Assembly: GCA_937949615.1 (NCBI GenBank)
Contig: CALEDQ010000005.1
Coordinates: 186,001-250,000 of the forward strand
Length of the DNA stretch: 64,000 nucleotides
Reading direction: 5' to 3'
Source: an uncultured bacterium
GTDB taxonomy: Bacteria; Muiribacteriota; Ozemobacteria; Ozemobacterales; Ozemobacteraceae
This document shows, piece after piece, positions 1 to 7,855 of the stretch. The notes under the pieces were generated by a model. That model made no database searches. It was not told the DNA's origin and saw nothing but the letters and a program-made list of their open reading frames with translations. Made by a program: the position numbers and the translations under genes. The stretch's first letter is position 1. Every line of letters starts with the position of its first letter.

Positions 1-600
1 TTTTCCATCATATTCCCGCTGTCGGCGAAGTAGCAGAGCATTTTTGAACGGTGAGCCATTACTGTCGGGGCTGAGCATCGAAGCTACCAGATAATCATGC
101 TGCATTTCGAGGTAGTATTGGGCAACCGGGAGTCGCTGCCGGTCTCTGTTGCCGAAAATTTCAACCTTTGTCTGGATGGCGACGATGCCATGCCCTTCGT
201 TGCGGCCGAAATACGGGCGCCCGTCGGGCGATGCAGCTTTGAAGCTGACAATTTTCAGCTCGCAGCTGTGCCGGCATGAAAAGCCGTCGGGAATAATGCG
301 GTTGAGGTTCTGGCGGGCAAACGGCAGTTTCAGTTCGTTTCTGGCGCCGCTGACGGCACCGAGCATGAACCAGAATGCCTGCGATTTCGGGTTTTTGAGG
401 TCTCTGTGAAGTGTCGCGTAAGCTTCTTCATGAATGGTTCTGGCGGCTTCGATTGCGGCATTGCGCAACTCATACCATTTTTCGCTGTGTCGGTTTTCGC
501 GGGCCACCCGAAAATAACTGAGCGCCAGAACACTCAGAGAGATGGCCACGACCATGACAATCAGCAGGGCTGAGCCGTTGTTTCTCCTAGTCGGCATCAT
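1..600 (-). CDS. Pilus-assembly (PilX-like) membrane protein, 3' part outside window
   Basis: The reading frame starts at the ATG ending at 600 and stays open to base 1, so about 200 residues of the N-terminal part are present. Residues 1-6 are basic and are followed by one hydrophobic helix (GSALLIVMVVAISLSVLAL), after which comes a polar domain. This layout resembles PilX/PilW-type minor pilins or pseudopilin-like proteins, which are inserted in the inner membrane and assembled into pili or secretion pseudopili. No clear prepilin peptidase glycine-glutamate pair is visible, so the class is inferred from layout. It overlaps the stop of the anti-sigma gene (587) by 14 bases, so the two are probably translationally coupled. 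Confidence 0.6.
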   Translation of the reverse strand, partial: MMPTRRNNGSALLIVMVVAISLSVLALSYFRVARENRHSEKWYELRNAAIEAARTIHEEAYATLHRDLKNPKSQAFWFMLGAVSGARNELKLPFARQNLNRIIPDGFSCRHSCELKIVSFKAASPDGRPYFGRNEGHGIVAIQTKVEIFGNRDRQRLPVAQYYLEMQHDYLVASMLSPDSNGSPFKNALLLRRQREYDGK

Positions 601-1066
601 CGGCAGGAGACGGAAACTTCAGAGTCGGGGCGGCCGGCTGTGCATCGAGCAGCTGGTTTTCGGCTTCAATGGCCGTATTTGCTGCATCTGAGGCGGCTGG
701 TATGGCTTTCCCGGGCGAAACTGCGGGCGCCGAGGCTGATTCATGGTTTAAGCTCGTGACGACGCCGAAGGTGACAGTGACGGCGACGGCAATGCCGAGC
801 ACCCAGGTCAGCAGGCTGCTTCCCCCGCCTGAAATGCCGGGAGTACCGGCAGTCGGAAGATTGTTGAGTGACTGATCGATGCGGTCGAGAAACGCCTGCG
901 ACGGTTTGAGGTCGGCAGTGGGCGAGCCTTTGGTTCTGGCCCAGACCATGCAGGCGATTACTGCAGCACATTCACTGCAGACTTTGATGTGCTGCCGGCA
1001 CTGGTCATTCAGATTTCTCGGGTCTGTGACCTGATCGATAATTTTTTCGCATTCTTTTTCTGCCAT
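587..1066 (-). CDS. Zinc-finger anti-sigma factor
   Basis: A 159-residue protein. The first 40 residues carry a zf-HC2-type signature (H-x3-C-x2-C, HIKVCSEC), as in ZAS anti-sigma factors that bind an ECF sigma factor. A single hydrophobic segment lies near residues 84-104 (LLTWVLGIAVAVTVTFGVV), followed by an Ala/Pro-rich tail, so it is a one-pass membrane protein with a cytoplasmic anti-sigma domain. It starts one base after the stop of the sigma gene, which fits the usual sigma/anti-sigma pairing. The signal that releases the sigma factor is not evident. Confidence 0.82.
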   Translation of the reverse strand: MAEKECEKIIDQVTDPRNLNDQCRQHIKVCSECAAVIACMVWARTKGSPTADLKPSQAFLDRIDQSLNNLPTAGTPGISGGGSSLLTWVLGIAVAVTVTFGVVTSLNHESASAPAVSPGKAIPAASDAANTAIEAENQLLDAQPAAPTLKFPSPADDAD

Positions 1067-1067
1067 A

Positions 1068-1616
1068 TCAGCCAGCTTTCTCTTCGAACCGGGCGCGCAG
1101 TTTGGCGATCAGACGATGGAACACCAGACGCACATTGCCTTCGGTCATGCTCATGATTTCGGCGAGCTCACAGAACGGCATGCCCTGAAAGACTCTCAGC
1201 TCAAGAATCACACGCTCGCGTGGTTTGAGGTCGGCAAAGATGCTTTCTACACCGGCCGTCGAAACTGCGTGAGTCTCGGGAGTTCTATCGTCTGGGATTT
1301 CGGCGATTTCGAACTGACTGCCCGAAGTGTCGAGCTTCTTTTCGCGTCTGAGTTTGTCAATGAACTGGTTACGGGCAATTCTCAGCAGCCAGCCGGTGAA
1401 ACTGCCCGAGGTATTTACCTGATCGATCTTGCGGAAAGCATTGATAAACGCTTCCTGGGCGACATCTTCGGCGTCGGCATGCTTGATGTTCATACCGAGA
1501 AGATAATACATCACGGTGCCGTAATACATCTTCACCAGCTGGGTGAAGGCGCTTTTCTGCCCCTTCTTGGCCAGCTCGATCAGGGCATTACAGTCGCGAT
1601 TTTCGCCGTTCTGCAT
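1068..1616 (-). CDS. ECF-type RNA polymerase sigma factor (RpoE-like)
   Basis: A 182-residue protein of the normal length for group 4 sigma factors. Region 2 is at about residues 20-95, with DAEDVAQEAFINAF and GSFTGWLLRIARNQFID, and region 4 is at about 125-175, with LKPRERVILELR and GNVRLVFHRLIAKLR. There is no region 1 or 3. It recruits RNA polymerase to a dedicated promoter set and is presumably held by the anti-sigma factor encoded one base downstream. The third gene of the run is a pilus-type protein, which hints at an envelope or surface-structure regulon. Confidence 0.93.
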   Translation of the reverse strand: MQNGENRDCNALIELAKKGQKSAFTQLVKMYYGTVMYYLLGMNIKHADAEDVAQEAFINAFRKIDQVNTSGSFTGWLLRIARNQFIDKLRREKKLDTSGSQFEIAEIPDDRTPETHAVSTAGVESIFADLKPRERVILELRVFQGMPFCELAEIMSMTEGNVRLVFHRLIAKLRARFEEKAG

Positions 1617-1787
1617 CAGTTCATGCGCTTAACCTGCATTTCTGCAATCAGAATCAGGGTTTCCCTCTATAAAGTTATTACGTCAGTTTATCAGCAAATG
1701 TTACAAAAATGTACCACAGTTTGCCAGTTTATGATTGTTGATCACTGCATAAAGCTGAAAATTTTCTGAACAGGGATTGGTGAAAAG

Positions 1788-2828
1788 TCAGAACTTTTCG
1801 CCGGATCTGATGCGGCCGATCATTTCGCGGTCGATCTGCTGCTGGTCAGGTGGGCGGTCAGCTGCATCTGCTGATTTCTGCAATACGGCAATGGCTTCTT
1901 CCCGGCGTTCCATGGCGGCAAGAGTTACGGCGATCAGACGTGTTGTCTGTGGCGGCGGGTCATAAAATCTGAACATCATGTTGAAAGCTTCGAGAGCCCT
2001 ATCTAGTCGCCGTTTTGGCCCGTGCCGGCCCGAATGGTTGAGGCAGAAAATGCCGATCTGCTGCCAGAGTTCGATTCGGTTCGGCACCTGTTTGACGGCA
2101 TTCTCAAGAATCTGCAGAGCTTCATCGTGTTTTTTCATATATTCGTCGAGCAGAAAAGAGCGCAGCAGGTAAGCGTCGATAAAGGTCGGATCGAGCGCCG
2201 GAATCAGTTCAAGCGCAACTTCGACCCGGTGCCAGAGACCGCGGTGCGAGTCAGAGTCCATCTGGATCCAGAGCAGATTGGCAGCCAGTTCGGCAAAGCC
2301 GAGTTCCCTCAGCAGCAAAGCAAAACCAGGGGTAACCGATGGATCCTGACTTGTGCCGTGTGCATGCTCATGTGCATCGTGGCCGCTCTCATGGTCGTGA
2401 TCGGCATGCTCGGTCTGCATGTGTTCGTGTCCGTGACTTTTGCAGTTGGGGTCGGTGCAGAGAGAAAATGGTGTGCTGGCAGTAGCCTTTTTGCCGATTT
2501 CCAGCTGATTGCCCGGAACATCGGAAACGTCAAGGGCAACGGATTTTACTGTTTTTGTCGCTTCTGATGCCGGATGTTCATGCTCATGCTCTTGGCCGGC
2601 AGAACTCACGTGGCCCTCTGAGTGATCATCTTCATGTTCTTCGTGAAGTGGCGCAGCCTCCTCCAGATTCTGCTGCAGATAGGCTCCTGCCTGTTTCTGG
2701 GCCAGTTCGCGACTGGCAGTCTGGTCGATACGCATTTCCCTGCGATACTGACTGGCGTAAAAGTGCTGCGAAACGGCAGAAAGAATCAATGCTGCAAACA
2801 GCAGCAGCAGATGTTTGTCCGGTTTCAT
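1788..2828 (-). CDS. Membrane-anchored histidine-rich TPR protein
   Basis: A 346-residue protein starting at MKPDKHLL; the frame is open further upstream, but this start lies one base after the permease stop and begins a good membrane anchor (LLLLFAALILSAVS). Two His/Glu/Asp-rich stretches follow at about residues 61-85 and 130-158, with a CTDPNC pair before the second, and these are likely metal ligands. The C-terminal half (about 165-346) is helical and TPR-like (DEALQILENAVKQVP, RREEAIAVLQKSA). It is the last gene of an ABC-2 transporter operon. A periplasmic metal-binding or assembly role with the transporter is inference. Confidence 0.7.
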   Translation of the reverse strand: MKPDKHLLLLFAALILSAVSQHFYASQYRREMRIDQTASRELAQKQAGAYLQQNLEEAAPLHEEHEDDHSEGHVSSAGQEHEHEHPASEATKTVKSVALDVSDVPGNQLEIGKKATASTPFSLCTDPNCKSHGHEHMQTEHADHDHESGHDAHEHAHGTSQDPSVTPGFALLLRELGFAELAANLLWIQMDSDSHRGLWHRVEVALELIPALDPTFIDAYLLRSFLLDEYMKKHDEALQILENAVKQVPNRIELWQQIGIFCLNHSGRHGPKRRLDRALEAFNMMFRFYDPPPQTTRLIAVTLAAMERREEAIAVLQKSADAADRPPDQQQIDREMIGRIRSGEKF

Positions 2829-2829
2829 T

Positions 2830-3603
2830 TCACAGATCCTTTTTGTTAAGTGCCCATGAACCTGCAACCAGCAGGAAAAACAGGTAACAGGCTGCGTAAC
2901 CGACTGCCCACATGGCAAACGAAGGCGAAACTGCCAGATCTTTGAGGATCTTATACTTGATGTTGAAATAGCCAAAATTCGGCACCAGCCAGTAAACCAC
3001 GTCAGTGGCGAACGAAAGCAGCGGAATGTCGGCTTCGAAGGCGAGATGCTTGACGTGTTCAGCCATATTGCCGAGTAAAACGCAGAAAATTGACAGTGAG
3101 AAGCACACTATCAGAGAATTCGTGAGCGAAAACAGCAGAACCATGCCGGTCATGATCGCGAATTCAAGCAGCATGAACAGGGCCACCCATTGAAAACCGG
3201 TCCAGATGATGCCAAATTTGATATAAAGCAGGCCGGTGAGAATGCCGAGCATGATCAGCACGTTAACGACCGCGGCCAGAAGGGTTCCAAGAAATTTGCC
3301 GGTGTAGAGTTCCCAGCGGCCCATGGGCAGAGTCAAAACCGCATAGATGGTTTTGCGCTGTATATCGTCGCGCAGAGTTGTCGAGCCGATGAACAATGCT
3401 ATGAGAAAGCCGAACAGTGAGATGATCGATAGGCCGACATCCTGAATCATGCGGTATTCGAGGCTGGGAGTTGTCGAAAAATGCCCGAAAAGATTGAAGA
3501 GGCCGATTGCTATACATACGAAAACAAGGTGTACAGCCAGCATTTTGTGTCTGGCCACGTCGAGAAAAGTATCCCACATGATCAGTCTGATACGTGAAAA
3601 CAT
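2830..3603 (-). CDS. ABC-2 type transporter permease
   Basis: A 257-residue integral membrane protein with about six hydrophobic segments (for example MLAVHLVFVCIAIGLFNLF, LSIISLFGFLIALFIG, FAIMTGMVLLFSL, ACYLFFLLVAGSWAL). The motif STTLRDDIQRKTIYAVLTLP before helix 3 is typical of ABC-2 permeases such as NosY. It forms the membrane part of an exporter with the ATPase encoded upstream, the two genes overlapping by ATGA. Substrate is unknown; the histidine-rich partner downstream suggests metal-related transport or maturation. Confidence 0.87.
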   Translation of the reverse strand: MFSRIRLIMWDTFLDVARHKMLAVHLVFVCIAIGLFNLFGHFSTTPSLEYRMIQDVGLSIISLFGFLIALFIGSTTLRDDIQRKTIYAVLTLPMGRWELYTGKFLGTLLAAVVNVLIMLGILTGLLYIKFGIIWTGFQWVALFMLLEFAIMTGMVLLFSLTNSLIVCFSLSIFCVLLGNMAEHVKHLAFEADIPLLSFATDVVYWLVPNFGYFNIKYKILKDLAVSPSFAMWAVGYAACYLFFLLVAGSWALNKKDL

Positions 3604-4544
3604 CAGGCAAGACCTCCTGTGACGGCGCTTTTCTGCCCGGCAAGCACCTTGACGAACAGCTGGTCAAGAGTCAGTCGCACCGGCGTGACTTCAATGAGCT
3701 GGCCACCCGAACTGATAACTCTCTGCACAAATTCATTCAGGTCGGTTGAATCGGCAAAATCGAACTCTATTCTGTCTGGCTCAACTACTCTGCCATTACC
3801 GGTTCTGGTTTCTTCGACAAATTTTACTGCCGCTTCGCGACCCGGAAATTGTGCGGCTACGAGCGTTTCAGGGGTGCGGGTAAGGGCTTCGAGTGAATCG
3901 CTGACAACGACCTTCCCTTTATTCATGATGCAGACCCGATCGCAGACATCGGCAAGAATGCCGGCTGCGTGCGAATTGACGAGAATGCCGATCTGCTGCT
4001 CCTTCAACAGCAGCAGCAGTTTTTTCAGCATTACCTGGCCACAGGGGTCGAGGCCGCTGAACGGCTCGTCAAGAAAGATCAGGCGGGCTTTGCGCAGCAG
4101 CAGCCTGGCGATGTCGGCACGCTGTCGCATGCCTTTCGAACAGTCCTTTAAAAGCCGGTGGCGGTGTTCGAACATTTCAACCTGACGCAGCTGCTCTTCG
4201 ATACTTGCCTCACTGTCGCTGACGTCGCTGAGTCTGGCATGAAATTTAAGATATTCCTCGACCGAAAGATGGTCGGGGTGTTGAATTGCTTCGGGCAGAA
4301 ACCCGGCACCGACTCTTGATGCAGGTGTCGGCACGGGTTTGCCGAACATTCTCGCTTTACCGGAGGTTATACTGGTCAGACCAAGAATCATCTTCATGGT
4401 AGTGGTTTTGCCTGCACCGTTCGGGCCGAGCAGTCCGATGATCTCGCCGGCATGCAGATTCAGGGAAACCCGGTCAACGATCGTTTCCTTTTTCCACCAG
4501 CCGATTGCCTTGGTTATTTCCTCTGCAGAAAGTAATTCGCTCAT
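3603..4544 (-). CDS. ABC transporter ATP-binding protein
   Basis: A 313-residue protein with one complete nucleotide-binding domain: Walker A GPNGAGKTT near residue 38, signature CSKGMRQRADIARLL near 135, Walker B LIFLDEPFSGLD near 157 and the switch histidine in NSHAAG near 190. The signature reads SKGMRQR, as in NosF/CcmA-like ATPases of ABC-2 systems. A C-terminal extension of about 90 residues (PETLVAAQFPGREAAV onward) is usual in this class. First gene of a three-gene operon (ATPase, permease, His-rich protein). Confidence 0.92.
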   Translation of the reverse strand: MSELLSAEEITKAIGWWKKETIVDRVSLNLHAGEIIGLLGPNGAGKTTTMKMILGLTSITSGKARMFGKPVPTPASRVGAGFLPEAIQHPDHLSVEEYLKFHARLSDVSDSEASIEEQLRQVEMFEHRHRLLKDCSKGMRQRADIARLLLRKARLIFLDEPFSGLDPCGQVMLKKLLLLLKEQQIGILVNSHAAGILADVCDRVCIMNKGKVVVSDSLEALTRTPETLVAAQFPGREAAVKFVEETRTGNGRVVEPDRIEFDFADSTDLNEFVQRVISSGGQLIEVTPVRLTLDQLFVKVLAGQKSAVTGGLA

Positions 4545-4603
4545 GGCAAAAGTTCCTTTTAGTCAGGATGGCAACGGGTCTATATTTTGTTGTTCCGGCA
4601 CAG

Positions 4604-4643
4604 CATACCGGTCTGTCATCTTTAATTCTGGCAGACCGGTATG
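4604..4643 (-). terminator. 12-bp perfect hairpin after the NifX/MinD operon
   Basis: CATACCGGTCTG at 4604-4615 pairs perfectly with CAGACCGGTATG at 4632-4643 around a 16-base loop. It lies 59 bases beyond the stop of the last NifX-type gene on the minus strand and before the ABC operon start at 4544. There is only a weak T-rich tract after it, so termination is likely but not classical. Confidence 0.55.
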
Positions 4644-4701
4644 TTTAAGTGCTATGGCTATTTTATAACAATTTTCTGGCGCGGTTCAACCTGCGTAAAA
4701 A

Positions 4702-5040
4702 TCAGTGTGAGCAGGCGTTGGCACCGGTCTGCAGAGTGCCATTCAGGTAGGCTTCAACGGCAGTTTCTGGTGTCTGGCCGCCCTGCACACCGGTGATGAC
4801 CTTGATGCCGTTCTGAACAAAAAGTTCCTGGGCACGCTGGCCCATACCGCCGGCAAGAATCAGGGTTGCTTTCTGTTCGGCGATCCAGCGGGGCAGAACG
4901 CCGGGTTCGTGTGGCGGCGGCGTCAGCACTTCTTTGTTGGTGATCTGCTTTTTGTCGTTGACAGTAAAAAAGCAGAACTGCTGGCAATGGCCAAAATGGG
5001 TGCAGAGGGTTCCTTCAGTTACCGGGATTGCGATTTTCAT
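4702..5040 (-). CDS. NifX/NifB-type FeMo-cofactor-family protein (dinitrogenase Fe-Mo cofactor biosynthesis domain)
   Basis: A 112-residue single-domain protein beginning MKIAIPVTEG, with the family pattern THFGHCQQFCFF near residues 14-25 and the glycine-rich ILAGGMGQRAQELF near 57-70. The family binds iron-sulfur or Fe-Mo-type clusters or precursors in the cytoplasm, and small stand-alone members are common in anaerobes lacking nitrogenase. It overlaps the end of the double MinD-ferredoxin gene by 26 bases and has a strong AAGGAG ribosome site. It ends Asn-Ala-Cys-Ser-His, which may contribute a metal ligand. No nitrogenase structural genes are nearby, so nitrogen fixation is not implied. 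Confidence 0.85.
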   Translation of the reverse strand: MKIAIPVTEGTLCTHFGHCQQFCFFTVNDKKQITNKEVLTPPPHEPGVLPRWIAEQKATLILAGGMGQRAQELFVQNGIKVITGVQGGQTPETAVEAYLNGTLQTGANACSH

Positions 5041-6853
5041 TACGGGTCTCCTTGATTTTGTTCCAGATGTCGACTATGGCCTTTGCGGCCTGACTTTCGG
5101 GGTTGTGACGGGTGACGGGCATGCCCGCCCTGATTGCCTGCTTGATGGCTTCGTCAAAGGGTATTTCGCCAATGACGCGATAACCTCTGGCGTTGGCCAT
5201 TTCGTGAATCCGACGACTGCCGGTGCTGTTGATATCGGCCTTGTTGATAATAATTTCGGGTGTCAGGCCGAAATGCCTGACCAGCTTGATTACCCGTTCA
5301 AGATCGTGCAGCGCGGCTACTGAAGGTTCGGTTACCAGAACCACCCGATCGGAACCGGTTACTGCAGCAATTGCCGGGCAGGCAGTGCCGGGCGGGCCAT
5401 CGCTGATCAACCAGTTTTTCTGTTGCTGTTCGACGACGGCAAATGCCAGATCACGCACCATCGAGACGAGTTTGCCAGAATTTTCAGCAGCGGTATTGAG
5501 ATCGGCATGAATCAAAGTGGCACCATGTGCCTCTGACATCATCAAACTGCCGGTTTCGGCGCGTTTTTCGCTGATGGCGCGGGCGGGGCAGATTTCGACA
5601 CAGAGTCCGCAGCCTTCACAGTGCATTTCTTCAACCTGATATGCACCGGTTGCTGGGTTGCGACTGATAGCACTAAAACGGCACTGTTCAAGGCATTTGC
5701 CGCATTTCATACAGCGGAAAGGATCAATTTTGGCCAGACTGCCGAGACTGACCCGGTCGCGGTAGAGAGTGTTGCCTTGCAGCAGCAGTTTGAGATTGGC
5801 GGCATCGACATCACAGTCAGCAAAAACGCGGCTTTCGGCGAGATCGGAGAATGCCCCGGCAACCGAAGTTTTGCCGGTGCCCCCTTTGCCGCTGAGAATG
5901 GTTATTTCCTGGTAGTTGCCGTTTTTAGTGCTGCCATTTGCCGATGGAACCGTGGTTCCGGATTCAGCCTCTTCAGTCTCTTCGTGGCGCAGAGGCACTT
6001 TTGCCTCATTGACCATGCGCAAAAAACTGTTGATAATTTCGCCACGCAGCGTCGGAAACTCGGTCGCGAGAATCAGCCCTTCACAGCAGGCACGCGCGTA
6101 TTCGCGGCTGAAGGGTATTCTGCCGACCACTGGCACTGAATGTGTGGCGGCAAGCTGCTCGATAATGTTGTCATTTTCGTCAGAACGGTTGATAAAAACG
6201 GCACATGGCTTTTTCAGCTCATTGCAGAGATTCAGGGCCAGTTTCAGGTCATGGGCGCCGAACGGGGTCGGTTCAGTGACCAGAATTACGCGATCGGCCG
6301 CCGCAATTGTCTTGACGGCACTGCAGGCAGTGCCGGGCGGACCGTCGAGAAGAGTTATGGCTTCTGGCTGTGCCAGTTTCTGCAGTTGTGAAATCACCAT
6401 CGGGCTTTGTGATTCGCCGACTTTGAGGCGACCCCAGGCGAAGCTGAAGGGCTTCATATTTAGATCAGAAAGAATTTCGCCGATGGCTAAAGGTTTCATT
6501 TTGATGGCATCGTGCGGGCAGACGGCGGCGCAGACCCCGCATGAGTGGCACATGTCGTTGAATACCAGCGGGGTGCCCTTGACCATGGCAATGGCGTTGT
6601 AGCGGCATTTGTTGGCGCAGCGGCCGCAGCCGATGCATTCTTTGAGATCGAATTCGGGTTTTTCGGCATGAACCGGTTGTGGGTTGTCGTAATTGCCGCG
6701 CAGAAACAGGTGACAGTTCGGTTCTTCGACGTCGCAGTCAAGCACGCGCACCGGCATTTTGAATTCTTCGGCCTGCCCGAGAGTCCAGGCAAGACTGAGA
6801 GTGACCGTTGTCTTGCCGGTACCGCCTTTTCCGCTGCAAATAGCGACTTTCAT
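5015..6853 (-). CDS. Tandem-fused MinD-type P-loop ATPase with two inserted ferredoxin domains
   Basis: A 612-residue chain made of two homologous halves. Half 1 (about 1-285) has the deviant Walker A SGKGGTGKTT (7-16), an inserted 2[4Fe-4S] ferredoxin (CIGCGRCANKC at 73-83, CHSCGVCAAVCP at 102-113) and DGPPGT (170-175). Half 2 (about 315-612) repeats the order: SGKGGTGKTS (321-330), CMKCGKCLEQC (381-391), CEGCGLCVEICP (412-423) and a second DGPPGT. A Glu/Ser/Asn-rich linker joins them. In most anaerobes these are two adjacent genes whose products are thought to act as a pair, probably in Fe-S or metal-cofactor handling. Flanked on both sides by NifX-type genes and led by DUF134. Confidence 0.88.
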   Translation of the reverse strand: MKVAICSGKGGTGKTTVTLSLAWTLGQAEEFKMPVRVLDCDVEEPNCHLFLRGNYDNPQPVHAEKPEFDLKECIGCGRCANKCRYNAIAMVKGTPLVFNDMCHSCGVCAAVCPHDAIKMKPLAIGEILSDLNMKPFSFAWGRLKVGESQSPMVISQLQKLAQPEAITLLDGPPGTACSAVKTIAAADRVILVTEPTPFGAHDLKLALNLCNELKKPCAVFINRSDENDNIIEQLAATHSVPVVGRIPFSREYARACCEGLILATEFPTLRGEIINSFLRMVNEAKVPLRHEETEEAESGTTVPSANGSTKNGNYQEITILSGKGGTGKTSVAGAFSDLAESRVFADCDVDAANLKLLLQGNTLYRDRVSLGSLAKIDPFRCMKCGKCLEQCRFSAISRNPATGAYQVEEMHCEGCGLCVEICPARAISEKRAETGSLMMSEAHGATLIHADLNTAAENSGKLVSMVRDLAFAVVEQQQKNWLISDGPPGTACPAIAAVTGSDRVVLVTEPSVAALHDLERVIKLVRHFGLTPEIIINKADINSTGSRRIHEMANARGYRVIGEIPFDEAIKQAIRAGMPVTRHNPESQAAKAIVDIWNKIKETRNENRNPGN

Positions 6854-6856
6854 GGC

Positions 6857-7222
6857 TTATACCCAGTGCCCTTCGACGTCTGCATTTTCAGCTGGTTTGA
6901 TGCTGCCGTTCTCGATCTGTTTTACAGCTTCTTTGATCGTCAGGCCACTGGTAACATTATAAATTTTGATACCGGCGGTGGTGAGAACCCGAAAGGCTTT
7001 CGGGCCGCAATGACCAGTAATTACGGCTTCAGCGCCAAGATTGACGACATTCTGGGCGCTCTGAATACCGGCTCCCTGTGCTGCCTGAAGATTCTGTGTG
7101 TTCGAATGCCAGGAACAGCTGCCGGTTTTGCTGTCGTAGAGCGCAAACATCTGTGCCCTGCCGAACCGCGGGTCGACGTTGGCGTCAAGGTTCTGTTCTC
7201 TTACCGAAATAACGTATTTCAT
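6857..7222 (-). CDS. NifX/NifB-type FeMo-cofactor-family protein
   Basis: A 121-residue protein of the same family as the one at 4702-5040: MKYVISVREQNLDANVDPRFGRAQ at the N-terminus and VITGHCGPKAFRVLTTAGIKIY in the middle. The conserved DPRFGRA and GHCGPKA patterns mark the group of small cluster-binding proteins that accompany MinD-ferredoxin ATPases. It starts 52 bases after the DUF134 stop and is followed, after 3 bases, by the fused ATPase gene. Expected role: binding or delivery of a metal-sulfur cluster or sensing of its state; the actual cargo cannot be read from sequence. Confidence 0.86.
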   Translation of the reverse strand: MKYVISVREQNLDANVDPRFGRAQMFALYDSKTGSCSWHSNTQNLQAAQGAGIQSAQNVVNLGAEAVITGHCGPKAFRVLTTAGIKIYNVTSGLTIKEAVKQIENGSIKPAENADVEGHWV

Positions 7223-7274
7223 TGCTGTTCTCCTTTAATGAGGCTGCGGCAGGCTGTCAGGGCAGCAGGCCCGT

Positions 7275-7676
7275 TCAAGGCTTGTCGGCCGGTTCAATTT
7301 TGTCGCTTTTACACGAAGGGCAGTTATCTTTATCTGGCTCGGTCTGGAAAGTGCTCTCGCAGGCCGGGCAATAGTAAAGCTTGCGCATATACTCGACGGT
7401 GCCGCCTTCGATTTTGATGGCTTTGCCCTTGATCAGGGCTTCGGCAATCTTTTTGTGTGCCGCTTTGACGATATTGCCGAGGGTCTGGCGCGAAACTTTC
7501 ATCTGGGTCGCGGCATCGGCCTGATACAGTTCTTCGAGGTCTGTCAGGCGAACTGCTTCCAGTTCATCAAAAGTCAGGCTGACGGTTTCAAGCTCACGAA
7601 CCGGTATGCCGGCCGGCTTGAAGTAGGTTGCGCTGAATTCGCCGCTTACACGACGGTGCAATCTAGGTCTGACCAT
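7275..7676 (-). CDS. DUF134-family predicted DNA-binding regulator
   Basis: A 133-residue protein with the DUF134 order: N-terminal MVRPRLHRRVSG and YFKPAGIPVREL, then LTFDELEAVRLTDLEELYQADAA, a helix-turn-helix QMKVSRQTLGNIVKAAHKKIA (about 57-78), and a C-terminal four-cysteine zinc ribbon (CPAC at about 102, CPSC near 122). The family is sigma-70-region-4-like and is regularly found beside NifX-type and MinD-ferredoxin genes. It heads that operon here and its own leader holds a TTGGC-N4-GCTAA palindrome (7696-7709). Autoregulation and control of the dispersed palindromes are my inference. Confidence 0.88.
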   Translation of the reverse strand: MVRPRLHRRVSGEFSATYFKPAGIPVRELETVSLTFDELEAVRLTDLEELYQADAATQMKVSRQTLGNIVKAAHKKIAEALIKGKAIKIEGGTVEYMRKLYYCPACESTFQTEPDKDNCPSCKSDKIEPADKP

Positions 7677-7695
7677 AGTTGTAAATTTTCCTTTT

Positions 7696-7709
7696 TTGGC
7701 ATAAGCTAA
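7696..7709. promoter_or_regulatory. Palindromic operator TTGGC-N4-GCTAA
   Basis: TTGGC (7696-7700), ATAA, GCTAA (7705-7709). It is the same motif found at 27665, 34782 and 35759. Seen from the DUF134 operon it lies 5 bases downstream of the -10 box, over the expected transcription start, a repressor-type position. Confidence 0.5.
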
Positions 7710-7714
7710 AAACT

Positions 7715-7743
7715 ATATTATGGATCTGGCGATTATTTGTCAA
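7715..7743 (-). promoter_or_regulatory. Sigma-70 type promoter of the DUF134/NifX operon
   Basis: Minus strand: TTGACA at 7743-7738, a 17-base spacer, and TAATAT at 7720-7715. The next gene on this strand is DUF134, starting at 7676. Confidence 0.6.
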
Positions 7744-7855
7744 CCCGCAATTTTTAACCTGATTTGTCGGTGGGGTTTTACTTGCCGGGGCTGGTCTGTT
7801 ATTATCGCTTTAGACCTGTATTCTGCGGGTTCTGATAAAGGAGAAAGCGCAAACT

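Noticed and set aside
4649..4662. GTGC-TATG-GCTAT before the ABC operon as a further copy of the regulon palindrome.
   Set aside because: Two or more mismatches in the half-sites and no -35 at the expected distance.
5916..6602. A 228-codon plus-strand frame opposite the MinD-ferredoxin gene.
   Set aside because: Shadow of the GC-rich minus-strand gene; composition and lack of start context argue against coding.
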